Source: a virus
Direction: 5' to 3' (one strand)
DNA: 25,981 bases
Virus record (IMG/VR): IMGVR_UViG_3300046758_000204
Location: 1-25,981 of that record
The position numbers and the translations under genes were made by a program. Within the stretch, counting starts at the first letter, position 1, and each line of letters begins with the position of its first letter. The notes beneath the pieces are model-generated. The model was not told the origin of the DNA. It saw nothing but the letters and a program-made list of their open reading frames with translations, and did no database searches. Below, piece by piece: positions 1-7,725 of the stretch.

Positions 1-19
1 TTTCATTAAATTTGCGCAT
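1..19 (-). CDS. gp17: Start of terminase large subunit gp17 (partial)
   Basis: Only the first six codons (MRKFNE) are in the window; the gene runs off the left edge. An ATG at 19 follows the gp16 stop by 21 bases and has an AGGAAA ribosome binding site about 10 bases upstream. The identity is inferred from position: in T4-like phages the large terminase gene 17 directly follows the small terminase gene 16 in the same direction. Nothing of the ATPase or nuclease domain can be seen, so the call rests on synteny. Confidence 0.55.
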
Positions 20-40
20 ATCAATATTTCCTATTATATG

Positions 41-547
41 TTATTTATCTTTATCAAGCCCTTTTAGCTTCTCTAATAGACTATTTCTGTCTGTGACAAC
101 GTAGCCTTCTCCATTAACAAAGTCAGTATCGCCCTTTTTACCTTTGTCAGAGTCAAGTTTTTCTTTCTTAAGTTGCAGTTCAACCATTTTTAGTTTTTTA
201 TCTAGTTTAGCAACTTTTGCATCTAGGTTAGTTTTTAACATTGTGCCGGCAACTTCAAACACTCTACCAGAATATCTGCTTTCAACATTCATACCTAAAT
301 CCATTAAATCTTCGTATGCTTGCATTGCTTTGTCTGACACTTCACTAAGTTCTTTGTCAGCTAAGTCGCCCAACCCTTTTACCTGAGGTAATGCTGAACT
401 TATTTTATCAAACTCTGCAATATCTCGCATAGTTTCTTTTTGTTGCTCAAGATGATAAGACTGCTGTTCAGTTTCCTGTACTTCAGCTTCTTCTATAATT
501 TCTTTGCTCTCAGGCAAATTTAGTAGGTCTTCTAGTTTCTTGGTCAT
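41..547 (-). CDS. gp16: Terminase small subunit gp16
   Basis: 168 aa, acidic at the N-terminus and lysine-rich at the C-terminus, predicted largely alpha-helical. The opening (MTKKLEDLLNLPESKEI), the central stretch around residues 80-100 (DLMDLGMNVESRYSGRVFEV) and the end (GEGYVVTDRNSLLEKLK) resemble gp16 of T4-like marine myoviruses as I recall them. Gp16 forms a ring that recognises phage DNA and stimulates the gp17 packaging motor at the portal. Residues 105-132 are heptad-like and charged, consistent with the coiled coil of small terminases. The ATG at 547 has an AGGA site 4 bases upstream. A GATAAATA late octamer sits 35 bases upstream, at the end of the preceding gene. The next gene downstream starts where gp17 is expected. 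Confidence 0.85.
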   Translation of the reverse strand: MTKKLEDLLNLPESKEIIEEAEVQETEQQSYHLEQQKETMRDIAEFDKISSALPQVKGLGDLADKELSEVSDKAMQAYEDLMDLGMNVESRYSGRVFEVAGTMLKTNLDAKVAKLDKKLKMVELQLKKEKLDSDKGKKGDTDFVNGEGYVVTDRNSLLEKLKGLDKDK

Positions 548-574
548 TTGTCCTATACCATTATATGCTAGTTT

Positions 575-582
575 TATTTATC
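575..582 (-). promoter_or_regulatory. T4-type late promoter octamer for gp16
   Basis: GATAAATA on the minus strand, overlapping the stop codon of the gp4 gene. If the octamer occupies -13 to -6 as in T4, transcription would start near 569, giving a 22-base leader that contains the AGGA site of gp16. The leader length matches that of gp19 and of the 82-aa gene. Confidence 0.6.
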
Positions 583-1018
583 TTCTTTTGCCTTGGTGGA
601 ACATATCTTGTTCGTTTATAATTCTAAAGAATATACCTTTTTGACTGCACCATGCTCTTGCGGCTTGCCATTTTGCTTGATTAATTACATAGTGTGCTTG
701 ATTATGTTTGCTACGTCCAACTTTTTCACGTAGCGTTTGATTAGCTGGTTTAACTTCAATAAGTTCTACACGCTTTTTGCCAATCTTATCACCGTATACT
801 ATAAAAAAATCAGGAACATAAATTGTGTTCTTTCCAGTTAGTGGATTTCTATAGGGGATCTTTATTGCTTCACTTGCCCATTGTTCTACAGATGTATGTT
901 CGTCGCAGAATCGCATAAAGGCAAACTCCCAACTGCTACGATATGTTGGGGTTTTATTTCCTACATACTTTTCAGGAAATTTTAGAGTATACTTTCCCTG
1001 AGCAAACTTTTTAGCCAT
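578..1018 (-). CDS. gp4: Head completion nuclease gp4 (TnsA-like PD-(D/E)xK fold)
   Basis: 146 aa, the usual length of T4 gp4 (also called gp50/4), which finishes the packaged head before tail joining. The restriction-like active site is visible: Glu31 in SSWEF, Asp70 in VPDFF, and Glu88-x-Lys90 in ELIEVK. This arrangement fits the TnsA N-terminal nuclease fold known for this family. The rest is basic, which suits DNA contact. The start is coupled to the preceding 124-aa gene: its TAA stop overlaps the ATG as TAATG, with a GAAGG site upstream. All catalytic residues are present, so the enzyme looks intact. The exact step it performs, possibly trimming of DNA ends, is family knowledge and not visible here. 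Confidence 0.85.
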   Translation of the reverse strand: MAKKFAQGKYTLKFPEKYVGNKTPTYRSSWEFAFMRFCDEHTSVEQWASEAIKIPYRNPLTGKNTIYVPDFFIVYGDKIGKKRVELIEVKPANQTLREKVGRSKHNQAHYVINQAKWQAARAWCSQKGIFFRIINEQDMFHQGKRR

Positions 1019-1392
1019 TACGAGCCTTCAAGTATGTTTCTTGATTCGATTGTTGTGTTAACTTTTTGTTTTCTAAAACCTACTACACTAGTTCTTTTTC
1101 TATTATAGTTAAGTATCTCTGCAACAACTGAACTTAGTTTAACACCGTCTAGTGTTTTTAGTGTATCAATTAATTCAAATATTTTTATATTTTCATTTTT
1201 TGCTTGTCTTAATAAAACAGTTCCAACTGCTACTGCCGCTGTTTTTTCAAACCCTGCTTCTTCAAAAAATGATATTACTACACTTAATTCGTTATCTAAC
1301 AAATTAATTTGAGTATTGTAATATGTATCAAAGAATAACTGTACACCTTTGTCAGATCTTTTTGATATATTTGGTATTGGTAAACTACTCAT
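1018..1392 (-). CDS. Conserved-looking unknown protein, 124 aa
   Basis: I do not recognise a characterised family. The protein is 124 aa, mostly helical by composition, with an N-terminal SLPIPNISKRSDKGVQLFFD segment and a central helix (residues 40-65) containing FFEEAGFEKTAAVAVGTVLL. No transmembrane segment, signal peptide or cysteine is seen. It lies between a tube-like structural gene and gp4 and is joined to both by TAATG overlaps, so it is translated as part of a late structural operon. A minor virion or assembly role is the natural guess. I have a weak memory of similar small proteins beside gp4 in marine T4-like phages, but assign no function. Confidence 0.75.
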   Translation of the reverse strand: MSSLPIPNISKRSDKGVQLFFDTYYNTQINLLDNELSVVISFFEEAGFEKTAAVAVGTVLLRQAKNENIKIFELIDTLKTLDGVKLSSVVAEILNYNRKRTSVVGFRKQKVNTTIESRNILEGS

Positions 1393-2627
1393 TATTCAGC
1401 GTCCTCTAATACTTTTTTCTTATATGATTCTTTTAATGTTGCTGGCAATGATGCCCATGCTGATTGTAAATTATTAACGCCGTCGCCGCCATTACTTAAA
1501 AAGTCTGCTAAAAATAATATCTTAGCTAAAGAATCTAATGCTTCCGGATTATTAGATAATTCGTCAAAACTTTTACTAGAACTAGTATTAGTAGATCTTG
1601 ATGTAATTTTACTGCTAGTTGCTGTAGTTACTGACTGTTGCCCGCCTGCTCCCCTTGTTTTAGGGATAATAATATCTTGTAATCCACTAATATTATCAAC
1701 ATTTGTTATTTGTGATATACTGCTGTATAAGCTATTAAATGCATCACTTAGGTATGTTAAAGGACCATTATCGTAATCAATGTTAGGATCATTATCACGG
1801 TATTCTGGAGAGTTTAAATTTGCTAATAGATCTGTATCTATAGATGATGCAAGTGGTACATTTAATGGACTTGGTTGTGTATCGTAATGTGCAACACCAA
1901 ACCCGGTTGGATTGCCATCTGCACCTACTTCAACAGATCCTCGACTATAATGAACAGCTTCGTATTGAAGCGTAATAGTATTTTGCATAAATGTACCGTT
2001 ATCTGCACTATCAACTTGATCGTGTTCCCAATTTGTAATTATTGGATTTACTAATGTATATGTAGTATATTGCGATCTTGATAATTGAGATATTTGTATG
2101 TTTCTAAAAAAAGGTACCGATAAACTATTGTCTAACCCATATCTAAACTGATTACGTTCTCTACCTTTATATGTATTGTCGCCATCACCGGCTTTGTTAT
2201 ATGCTCCTGCTTCATCGCCATACCACGCATCTGCATAATAATATCTATAATATGCTTCTAGTAATGCAGTTGTTACTCCGTGATTGTCATCATGAAATGT
2301 AATTGTAACAGGCTGATATTGAATTGCTGTTTGCATATGTTTTGTACGATTGTACTTTTTACGTGTTTCTACTGTAGCTTGAAATTTAGGTAAGTCAGCC
2401 ATTTTAACTAACAGTCCTATTTCAATACCATACTTTTCTACTAATGCTTGTATAGTATTACCTACATTAGGATCAATTGCAAAATATGTGTGATAAAGAT
2501 ATTTTGTTTTAGGTGCAAATTTTAAATTGCTACTAACAAATAGCCGCGAAGCATGATTGTAATCTGCTAGATTACCTTTAGGTCCGTTGTAGGCATTTAG
2601 GTTATTCGAATATGCATTAGTGGTCAT
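1392..2627 (-). CDS. Second tail-tube-like structural protein
   Basis: 411 aa. The N-terminal half (about residues 25-235) resembles the gp19 tube fold: a chain of beta strands including LLVKMADLPKFQATVETRKK, a YNR segment, and PVTITFHDDN, which parallels the VxLP...W.PVTL pattern of gp19. Known tube paralogues in T4 are gp54 and gp48, which start the tube on the baseplate, so this may be a tube initiator or specialised tube subunit; that is inference. The C-terminal third (from about residue 260) is low-complexity Asn/Asp/Ser-rich, then a short helix-rich end. The gene follows the gp19 terminator and has its own late octamer only 13 bases before the ATG, with no Shine-Dalgarno sequence. It heads an operon with the 124-aa gene and gp4. 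Confidence 0.75.
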   Translation of the reverse strand: MTTNAYSNNLNAYNGPKGNLADYNHASRLFVSSNLKFAPKTKYLYHTYFAIDPNVGNTIQALVEKYGIEIGLLVKMADLPKFQATVETRKKYNRTKHMQTAIQYQPVTITFHDDNHGVTTALLEAYYRYYYADAWYGDEAGAYNKAGDGDNTYKGRERNQFRYGLDNSLSVPFFRNIQISQLSRSQYTTYTLVNPIITNWEHDQVDSADNGTFMQNTITLQYEAVHYSRGSVEVGADGNPTGFGVAHYDTQPSPLNVPLASSIDTDLLANLNSPEYRDNDPNIDYDNGPLTYLSDAFNSLYSSISQITNVDNISGLQDIIIPKTRGAGGQQSVTTATSSKITSRSTNTSSSKSFDELSNNPEALDSLAKILFLADFLSNGGDGVNNLQSAWASLPATLKESYKKKVLEDAE

Positions 2628-2632
2628 ACTAA

Positions 2633-2640
2633 TATTTATC
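2633..2640 (-). promoter_or_regulatory. T4-type late promoter, leaderless geometry
   Basis: GATAAATA on the minus strand, then TTAGT, then the ATG at 2627. The first base of the octamer is exactly 13 bases from the A of the ATG. With the octamer at -13 to -6, the start of transcription would be the start codon itself. It lies just beyond the gp19 terminator, so it would restart transcription for the tube-like operon. Confidence 0.65.
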
Positions 2641-2660
2641 TATATCTTTTATGTACGTAG

Positions 2661-2690
2661 ATAATAAAAAAGGGGCACTAAGCCCCTTCT
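2661..2690 (-). terminator. Rho-independent terminator after gp19
   Basis: On the minus strand an AAGGGGC / GCCCCTT stem (loop TTAGT) is followed by TTTTTTATTAT. It sits 20-50 bases past the gp19 stop and would separate the abundant tube transcript from the tube-like operon downstream. Confidence 0.8.
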
Positions 2691-2710
2691 TTGCGTTATA
2701 TTAAAATAAC

Positions 2711-3337
2711 TTACGAACCGCCGCCTGTAATTAACGAGCCATTTTGTCTTGGTACACTTACACCAATGCCGCCATCAGCATCAGTTTGAATTGCGTTGTC
2801 ATACTGCATTTCTAGTGTAACAGTAACAGGTTCATTGTTTTGGTATGCTAGTGTATTATAGTTTGCATTTGTAATAAAGCAACCGTATAGTTCAAACGTT
2901 TCTAATACGTTTGGTTGATATACACCATTACCACCATCTAAGATTTCAATACGTGTAGTAAATTTATAATCTTGACCTGATACTGGACTTGACTGTTCCA
3001 TAAAGTCAAATTGCTTCTGTAACTGTTCGCCTACAAGTTTTTGTACAGCGTTATTAACATCTTCACGTAAGTTTAGTGTAATTGGCTGCCATGTATGCTT
3101 GCCTGCTAAGTATGCTTTTGAGTTGTATGCATGAATTTCCATTGGCTCAAAAGCAACAGTTGGACGAGTTACGTCAATAACTTGTTTGGTAAGTTCTGTT
3201 GTCGGAGTTGAAACACCAAAGTTTTCCAGCGACACTCTAAAGCGGTACTGGAGCTTCGGCATCAACAAGCCCTGGCTAGCGGCACTGTCTCCACTAGCTA
3301 ACGGAACTGTAATTTTCGATAATGATGAGATTGCCAT
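2711..3337 (-). CDS. gp19: Tail tube protein gp19
   Basis: 208 aa, somewhat longer than T4 gp19 (163 aa). It builds the inner tube of the contractile tail. Visible family features are the LQYRFRVSLENFG strand near residue 30, TKQVIDVTRPTVAFEPMEIHAYNSKAY (residues about 48-75; the VxRPxxxFE.xEVHxYNS pattern), then WQPITLNLREDVNN and EPVTVTLEMQYDNA near the end. The ATG at 3337 has an AGGAG site 8 bases upstream and a late octamer 34 bases upstream. It directly follows the sheath gene gp18, as in T4, and is followed by a strong terminator. Confidence 0.9.
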   Translation of the reverse strand: MAISSLSKITVPLASGDSAASQGLLMPKLQYRFRVSLENFGVSTPTTELTKQVIDVTRPTVAFEPMEIHAYNSKAYLAGKHTWQPITLNLREDVNNAVQKLVGEQLQKQFDFMEQSSPVSGQDYKFTTRIEILDGGNGVYQPNVLETFELYGCFITNANYNTLAYQNNEPVTVTLEMQYDNAIQTDADGGIGVSVPRQNGSLITGGGS

Positions 3338-3363
3338 TTAATTTGCTCCTAATTGCTTAATAT

Positions 3364-3371
3364 TATTTATC
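3364..3371 (-). promoter_or_regulatory. T4-type late promoter octamer for gp19
   Basis: GATAAATA on the minus strand in the short gap after gp18. The expected start near 3358 gives a 21-base leader carrying the AGGAG site, so tube protein can be made independently of sheath. Confidence 0.7.
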
Positions 3372-3374
3372 ATC

Positions 3375-6300
3375 TTATAAGCCTGCTATTTCGCCAGTAT
3401 TCTTAAGTCTTAACGGAATGTATATAAACTCAATTGATTTAACTGGTTCAATTGCTATATCAACATAAAGCTCATTACGATCAATTCTTGCTGGTGTGTT
3501 GTTTGTTTCATCACACACAACTAGGTAGTCATAAAGTGCTCTTTGTCCTACAAGTTCAAGTAATAAACTTTCAACTTGCTGTTTCATCTCATCACGTGTG
3601 ATCTTATCATTTGGTTCAAAGATATAAGGTTTGGCTAATTGATTTAGTTGTGAACGTAAGTACACTACTAGTCTTGCAACGTTAATTCTGTCTAATGAAC
3701 TTGCGCCTCTTGCACGAGTTTTTTGTCCAAAGTTAACAAGTCCTGCGCCTGTAATAAATGTAATTGGATTAACACTATTACTGTATAATGTGTCACGTTG
3801 TCCTTCGTTTAACGAAGTTGAAACAAATTCTCCTTCGCTACTAATATAACCTGTTGAACTTGCATTAGTAATGCCGCCACGTCTTGTTCCTGCTGGAGCA
3901 AACCATGGATAGCTAACTTGATCACTTAGTGCAATAGTACGCATCATCATATGACTTGGTGGAACTACAACATTATTTCCAAAGTTGTCACTTGTAAAGC
4001 CCCATGGATAAAATACGCCTAAGTATTCATCATTAGTAACAAGTCCGTTGTCGTTATCTTCAACAGCAGAGCGAACATTTGTTCCCCACTCATTAAGTGA
4101 AGTTGCATCTGGTTTTAGTCTTGCTGGGCTATCACCAACAACAAATGCTGTTAAGCCTCTGTCACTGTTTAATGTAGTTAACTCGCCAATTAGTTCTGGA
4201 TACCCAGGACATGCAATTAAGTTAAATCTACGTGCATCTTCGTTTCTAATTTCGTCATTACTATTAACTACTGCTTGTAATTTTTGTACAACAACTTTAC
4301 GCTGTGCTTTACGTCCAAAGCTACCTGAACCATCTTCGTTATTTGCTGATTCAGTAACCCAGCGGTCTGCCGCATATGATGTCATTTCTTCATCGTTAAA
4401 GCGTTTGTTAAGAGCAGTTTTATCAACATATCCAACTTCATAACGCTTAACGTTAAACCCACTTCTACGTGTGTTAAACAATAATGTACCTTTTGGATAT
4501 AATGCAGGATCAGGGCAATCAGGATCAACATAGTTCTTTGTTAATAATGTTTTAATTGTTGCCGCTGTATTTCCTTTTGCTCCACTTTCACCGTAACGTG
4601 CGTCAGCAAATACAATACCATTTTCAGTAGTTTGATCACCATTATCTACTAAGTCCCAACGGTCAATTAATGGACCTTTGTACTTGTAAATAGTTGGATA
4701 GTTTTCAATGTCGCTAGTATCAATCCAAAGATCGCCTGCTACTAATGCACTTGTACCGTCTGATTGTTTTGTTGGTTTTGTAGCTGAAACAATTGGTCCA
4801 TTTGCATCTGTACCGTTAACAGCACTATACACTGGACTAGTTGAATCTTTGTATCCAACCCAAACACTACCATTGTTGATCATAATATCAACTTCATCAA
4901 TTGTTGAGTTGTACCATAGCTGACCTTGTACTGCCGCATTAGACGGAGCATTGTTACTAGGTGTATAACTTAATACTTCCCAATTACTTGCTCTAAACTC
5001 TACTGGTGCAATATTATTGTCAACACCTGGTTCGTTAGCAATAAATCTTGTTCCTGAGCCAGTGCTAATATTATAAGGTGAAATGCCTAATGCATTTAAC
5101 GCTGGTGCCGCACTTGAAACATCGTCTTTAAGTTTCATTTCGCCGCCGTTGCTATGTTTTATAACTATACGATCCTGTGCATCTACACTTGCACTAACAT
5201 ATGGAATATTAGCACTTGTGATTGCAGTTGCTAAGTTATTAGCAGTATCTGCACCAGTTGCTGCCGCAAGCCATGTTATTGAATGTGCTGAGAACGTATT
5301 TGCTCCTGGCGATGTTGAACTAATTTCTAATTTATAAGTTAAACCGTCTGTAAAGTTAGCCGGTGTAACCGCACTAGTTGTTACTGTGGTTGCCCCAACT
5401 GCCGCTCTTTTAAATACTTTAAAGGTAGCAAGTGGACTTGCATCGCCGGCAACATTAGTTTGAATGTATAAATCACCAATTGCTAAGTTAGATCCGCCGC
5501 CTGTTTTATCAAGATCAACTAGCGCATCTTGTGCTGTTGGATATAAAGGCGATGATATTGAATCCCAAATTTTTGTTCCGTCGTTCCACTGTTTTACTCT
5601 CCAACGAGCACCTTGGTTTGGTGTAGTTGTTTTAATCCATATACTTCCTGTTGGACGTCCGTTATAAGCTGTTCCACTTTTAAATGTGTCTGGAATTTGT
5701 GTGTGTTTACTAATTTGTACTGCTGGAATTAAATACTGTTCTGCTGACAAGCCTAACCAAGTTAGTGCAGATGCATCTTCGTTTGGTCCTAATGTAAATG
5801 TAATTCTATCAGTTGCAGAACCATCATTGTATAGTGCTAGTTCACCACTAACTTCAGCTGCCGAAACACCTGATATTGCAAAGCCATTAATTGCTGATAC
5901 AACATCCGCTATTGAATCACCTGTACTTACTGTAACTGTAGTGCCATTAAGTAAAAATACTTCTGATCCGCTTTCTGACGAATCTTCACCGTAAGTTGTG
6001 CTTGTTTTAGAACTTGTTACAGTTGGAACAGAACCAATCCACTGTGACGATCCTACTTTAAGCCATCCGCTTGTAGATCTATACCAAATAGTATTAAGTG
6101 TAGTTACAGTAACAACGGCATAGTCGCCAACTGCACCAATTGATCCTAATGGTGTGTAGTCTGCATTGTCGTAATCAACTACTTGTGCTTGTTCTGTAAT
6201 TGCAAGTGGTATTTTATTAGTAAATGTTTGTCCGCCAGTAACTGATTCACTAGCATTATTCCATTCTTGAATACCGTAAACAGATGATGCAGTGTCTAAC

Positions 6301-6707
6301 CAATATGTACCTGCTGTTGGTGCAGAAGTTGGCACTGTTGAAGTTGGAGTAAGTTCTGCTAGATCTACATCTGCTCTTACTACCCATGCTCTGTTGCTTA
6401 CGCCTAAATATGAATATGCCGCTTGTAGGCCATACTCGTTTAGTTCACTTCCGTGAACTGGATTATTACTTGCATCAGTTTGGAAAACAGGGTCGCCAAA
6501 TGTTTCAGCTAAATCACGTTGCGATGTTAGCAAGTAAGGCTTCCCAGCATTAGATGCTAGTGTTCCTATTGCTGTGCCCGAAGCTGAAGCATTTAGTTTG
6601 TTTTCTTGAGATGCAACAAAAATTACTGGTACTGTACCTGGTTCAGCTGGAGTGTAGAAACTCTCATCTATTACGCTTACCTGTACACCTGGTGATGTCA
6701 ATGCCAT
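3375..6707 (-). CDS. gp18: Tail sheath protein gp18, enlarged by inserted modules
   Basis: 1110 aa; T4 gp18 is 659 aa. The N-terminus (MALTSPGVQVSVIDESFYTP) and the C-terminal core (about 700-1110, with LNQLAKPYIFEPND, LLLELVGQRALYDYLVVCD and a final beta strand IEFIYIPLRLK) are typical contractile sheath regions, including the C-terminal handshake strand. Residues about 130-690 are extra beta-rich sequence containing several copies of a G-x-LW-x-T...W module (near 133, 353, 412, 590 and 661), likely exposed on the outside of the tail. The ATG at 6707 has a strong AGGAGAA site 6 bases upstream, and a degenerate octamer (GGTAAATA) lies 49 bases upstream. The tube gene follows. Plus-strand open frames opposite it are shadows. 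Confidence 0.93.
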   Translation of the reverse strand: MALTSPGVQVSVIDESFYTPAEPGTVPVIFVASQENKLNASASGTAIGTLASNAGKPYLLTSQRDLAETFGDPVFQTDASNNPVHGSELNEYGLQAAYSYLGVSNRAWVVRADVDLAELTPTSTVPTSAPTAGTYWLDTASSVYGIQEWNNASESVTGGQTFTNKIPLAITEQAQVVDYDNADYTPLGSIGAVGDYAVVTVTTLNTIWYRSTSGWLKVGSSQWIGSVPTVTSSKTSTTYGEDSSESGSEVFLLNGTTVTVSTGDSIADVVSAINGFAISGVSAAEVSGELALYNDGSATDRITFTLGPNEDASALTWLGLSAEQYLIPAVQISKHTQIPDTFKSGTAYNGRPTGSIWIKTTTPNQGARWRVKQWNDGTKIWDSISSPLYPTAQDALVDLDKTGGGSNLAIGDLYIQTNVAGDASPLATFKVFKRAAVGATTVTTSAVTPANFTDGLTYKLEISSTSPGANTFSAHSITWLAAATGADTANNLATAITSANIPYVSASVDAQDRIVIKHSNGGEMKLKDDVSSAAPALNALGISPYNISTGSGTRFIANEPGVDNNIAPVEFRASNWEVLSYTPSNNAPSNAAVQGQLWYNSTIDEVDIMINNGSVWVGYKDSTSPVYSAVNGTDANGPIVSATKPTKQSDGTSALVAGDLWIDTSDIENYPTIYKYKGPLIDRWDLVDNGDQTTENGIVFADARYGESGAKGNTAATIKTLLTKNYVDPDCPDPALYPKGTLLFNTRRSGFNVKRYEVGYVDKTALNKRFNDEEMTSYAADRWVTESANNEDGSGSFGRKAQRKVVVQKLQAVVNSNDEIRNEDARRFNLIACPGYPELIGELTTLNSDRGLTAFVVGDSPARLKPDATSLNEWGTNVRSAVEDNDNGLVTNDEYLGVFYPWGFTSDNFGNNVVVPPSHMMMRTIALSDQVSYPWFAPAGTRRGGITNASSTGYISSEGEFVSTSLNEGQRDTLYSNSVNPITFITGAGLVNFGQKTRARGASSLDRINVARLVVYLRSQLNQLAKPYIFEPNDKITRDEMKQQVESLLLELVGQRALYDYLVVCDETNNTPARIDRNELYVDIAIEPVKSIEFIYIPLRLKNTGEIAGL

Positions 6708-6748
6708 TGTTTATTCTCCTATTGGAACTGTGTTCTGTTTATTAATTG

Positions 6749-6756
6749 TATTTACC
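6749..6756 (-). promoter_or_regulatory. Possible degenerate late promoter for gp18
   Basis: GGTAAATA on the minus strand, differing from NATAAATA at the second base. The predicted start near 6743 gives a 36-base leader with AGGAGAA. No better promoter is visible in the 117-base gap between gp18 and the HNH gene. Confidence 0.4.
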
Positions 6757-6811
6757 ATTTTAAATAAAAAAGCCTGTGCAAATACCATAGAAAAAGGGAC
6801 CAAAAAGGTGA

Positions 6812-6819
6812 GCTAAATA
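6812..6819 (+). promoter_or_regulatory. Late-type octamer before the HNH gene, leaderless geometry
   Basis: GCTAAATA followed by TATGT and the ATG at 6825, again exactly 13 bases from octamer start to ATG. A purine-rich AAGGTGAG lies further upstream (16 bases or more), too far for a normal ribosome binding site. Confidence 0.5.
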
Positions 6820-6824
6820 TATGT

Positions 6825-7160
6825 ATGCGTCCATTATGTAAATGCGGGTTAAGACCAGCGGCAATTAACTATAAAAAAGGTAACAAAGTTTACTATCGCA
6901 AGTTATGTGAAAGGTGTTCTCGTAATGGCTTAAATCACGGTGTACCTAAATGGAAACAACGAGGATACAAAAAACTTGATACGTGTGAGAAGTGCGGATT
7001 TCATAGCAAACATGAAGAACAGTTTAACGTGTTTCACATAGACGGAGACTTAGATAACTGTCGACCAGCTAATTTAAAAACCATATGTGCTAACTGTCAG
7101 CGGATTCTTCAAAAAGATGGAGTTGTTTGGAAACAGGGAGATTTAGTGCCTGATTTTTAG
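6825..7160 (+). CDS. Small HNH-like zinc-finger nuclease
   Basis: 111 aa and very basic. Cysteine pairs at 5/7, 28/31, 54/57 and 88/91 suggest two zinc sites. The C-terminal half has an HNH core: His71-x-Asp73 in FHIDGD, Asn78/Asn83 in DNCRPANL, then CANCQ, where the usual final His is Gln. Family knowledge: HNH proteins of this size act as homing or DNA-processing endonucleases in T4-like phages. Similar small proteins may be standard in marine T4-like phages, so it need not be mobile. It is the only plus-strand gene in its neighbourhood, and its last 71 bases overlap the end of the convergent kinase gene. Activity is uncertain because of the missing last His. Confidence 0.75.
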   Translation: MRPLCKCGLRPAAINYKKGNKVYYRKLCERCSRNGLNHGVPKWKQRGYKKLDTCEKCGFHSKHEEQFNVFHIDGDLDNCRPANLKTICANCQRILQKDGVVWKQGDLVPDF

Positions 7161-7653
7161 TAAGAATAGTTCGCATTAAGATATCAACATTTTTATGTAA
7201 TCTTGCAAGGTCTCCATTGTTATCAATAGTATAATCACACATCCATTGTTCAATACTCATCGAACTAGGGTCTTCTAAAGGCAAATGATCTGCTCTATCT
7301 ACCCAAATAGCATAATCAAATATTTTTTCATTTTGCATTGCAAAAAATTCACGCTTATTGCGCAACCCACAATAGATATCATGCTCAGCAAACAAATTAC
7401 GACCTAGTCGTGCAAGATCATCTTTACAGTAATTGTGTATCATATTATACCATTCGGTACGATGATTGTGCCGATCTGCATAACACTCTTCTTCGTTAGT
7501 ATATCCATACTTGTCTTTTAGATCATTAAAAATAAAAAGCTCAGAACAAAATTTACTTGATGATTGGAATGTATAACCGTATTTTTCTAACAGTTCGCAT
7601 ACAGTATCTTTGCCATGTCGACCGTGACCTACAATTAATAACTTAGGTAGCAA
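7090..7653 (-). CDS. P-loop kinase, probably deoxynucleoside monophosphate kinase (gp1-like)
   Basis: 187 aa. A Walker A motif opens the protein (GHGRHGKDT, residues 9-17), followed by a helix CELLEKYGY. Further typical nucleotide-kinase features are a basic, helical DRHNHRTEW segment and a strand FDYAIWVDR near residue 115, which resembles the phosphate-accepting part of T4 gp1 and related dNMP kinases. Gp1 phosphorylates dNMPs for phage DNA synthesis; T4 gp1 is longer (241 aa). The start is TTG at 7653, chosen because an AGGAG site lies 8 bases upstream and no in-frame ATG is available. It has its own consensus sigma70 promoter, consistent with early expression. Its 3' end overlaps the convergent HNH gene by 71 bases. 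Confidence 0.75.
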   Translation of the reverse strand: MLPKLLIVGHGRHGKDTVCELLEKYGYTFQSSSKFCSELFIFNDLKDKYGYTNEEECYADRHNHRTEWYNMIHNYCKDDLARLGRNLFAEHDIYCGLRNKREFFAMQNEKIFDYAIWVDRADHLPLEDPSSMSIEQWMCDYTIDNNGDLARLHKNVDILMRTILTKNQALNLPVSKQLHLFEESADS

Positions 7654-7682
7654 AAGGTAATCTCCTATATAATATACTTTAC

Positions 7683-7711
7683 ATTATATACGATATCTAT
7701 CTTTTTGTCAA
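7683..7711 (-). promoter_or_regulatory. Consensus sigma70 promoter for the kinase gene
   Basis: Minus strand: TTGACA (7711-7706), 17-base spacer, TATAAT (7688-7683). Both hexamers are perfect matches and the spacing is optimal. Transcription should begin near 7676, about 23 bases before the TTG start, leaving room for the AGGAG site. This points to host-polymerase (early) expression within a block of late genes. Confidence 0.85.
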
Positions 7712-7725
7712 GTATAATTTACAAA

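Noticed and set aside
3375-6745. Several plus-strand open frames opposite the sheath gene (from 4048, 4708, 5083, 5464, 5686, 6554)
   Set aside because: Antisense shadows of a well-supported gene, with no start signals and Ser/Leu-rich shadow composition.
6760-6800. A-rich stretch with GCCTGTGC considered as a terminator between gp18 and the HNH gene
   Set aside because: No complementary arm for a stem on either strand.
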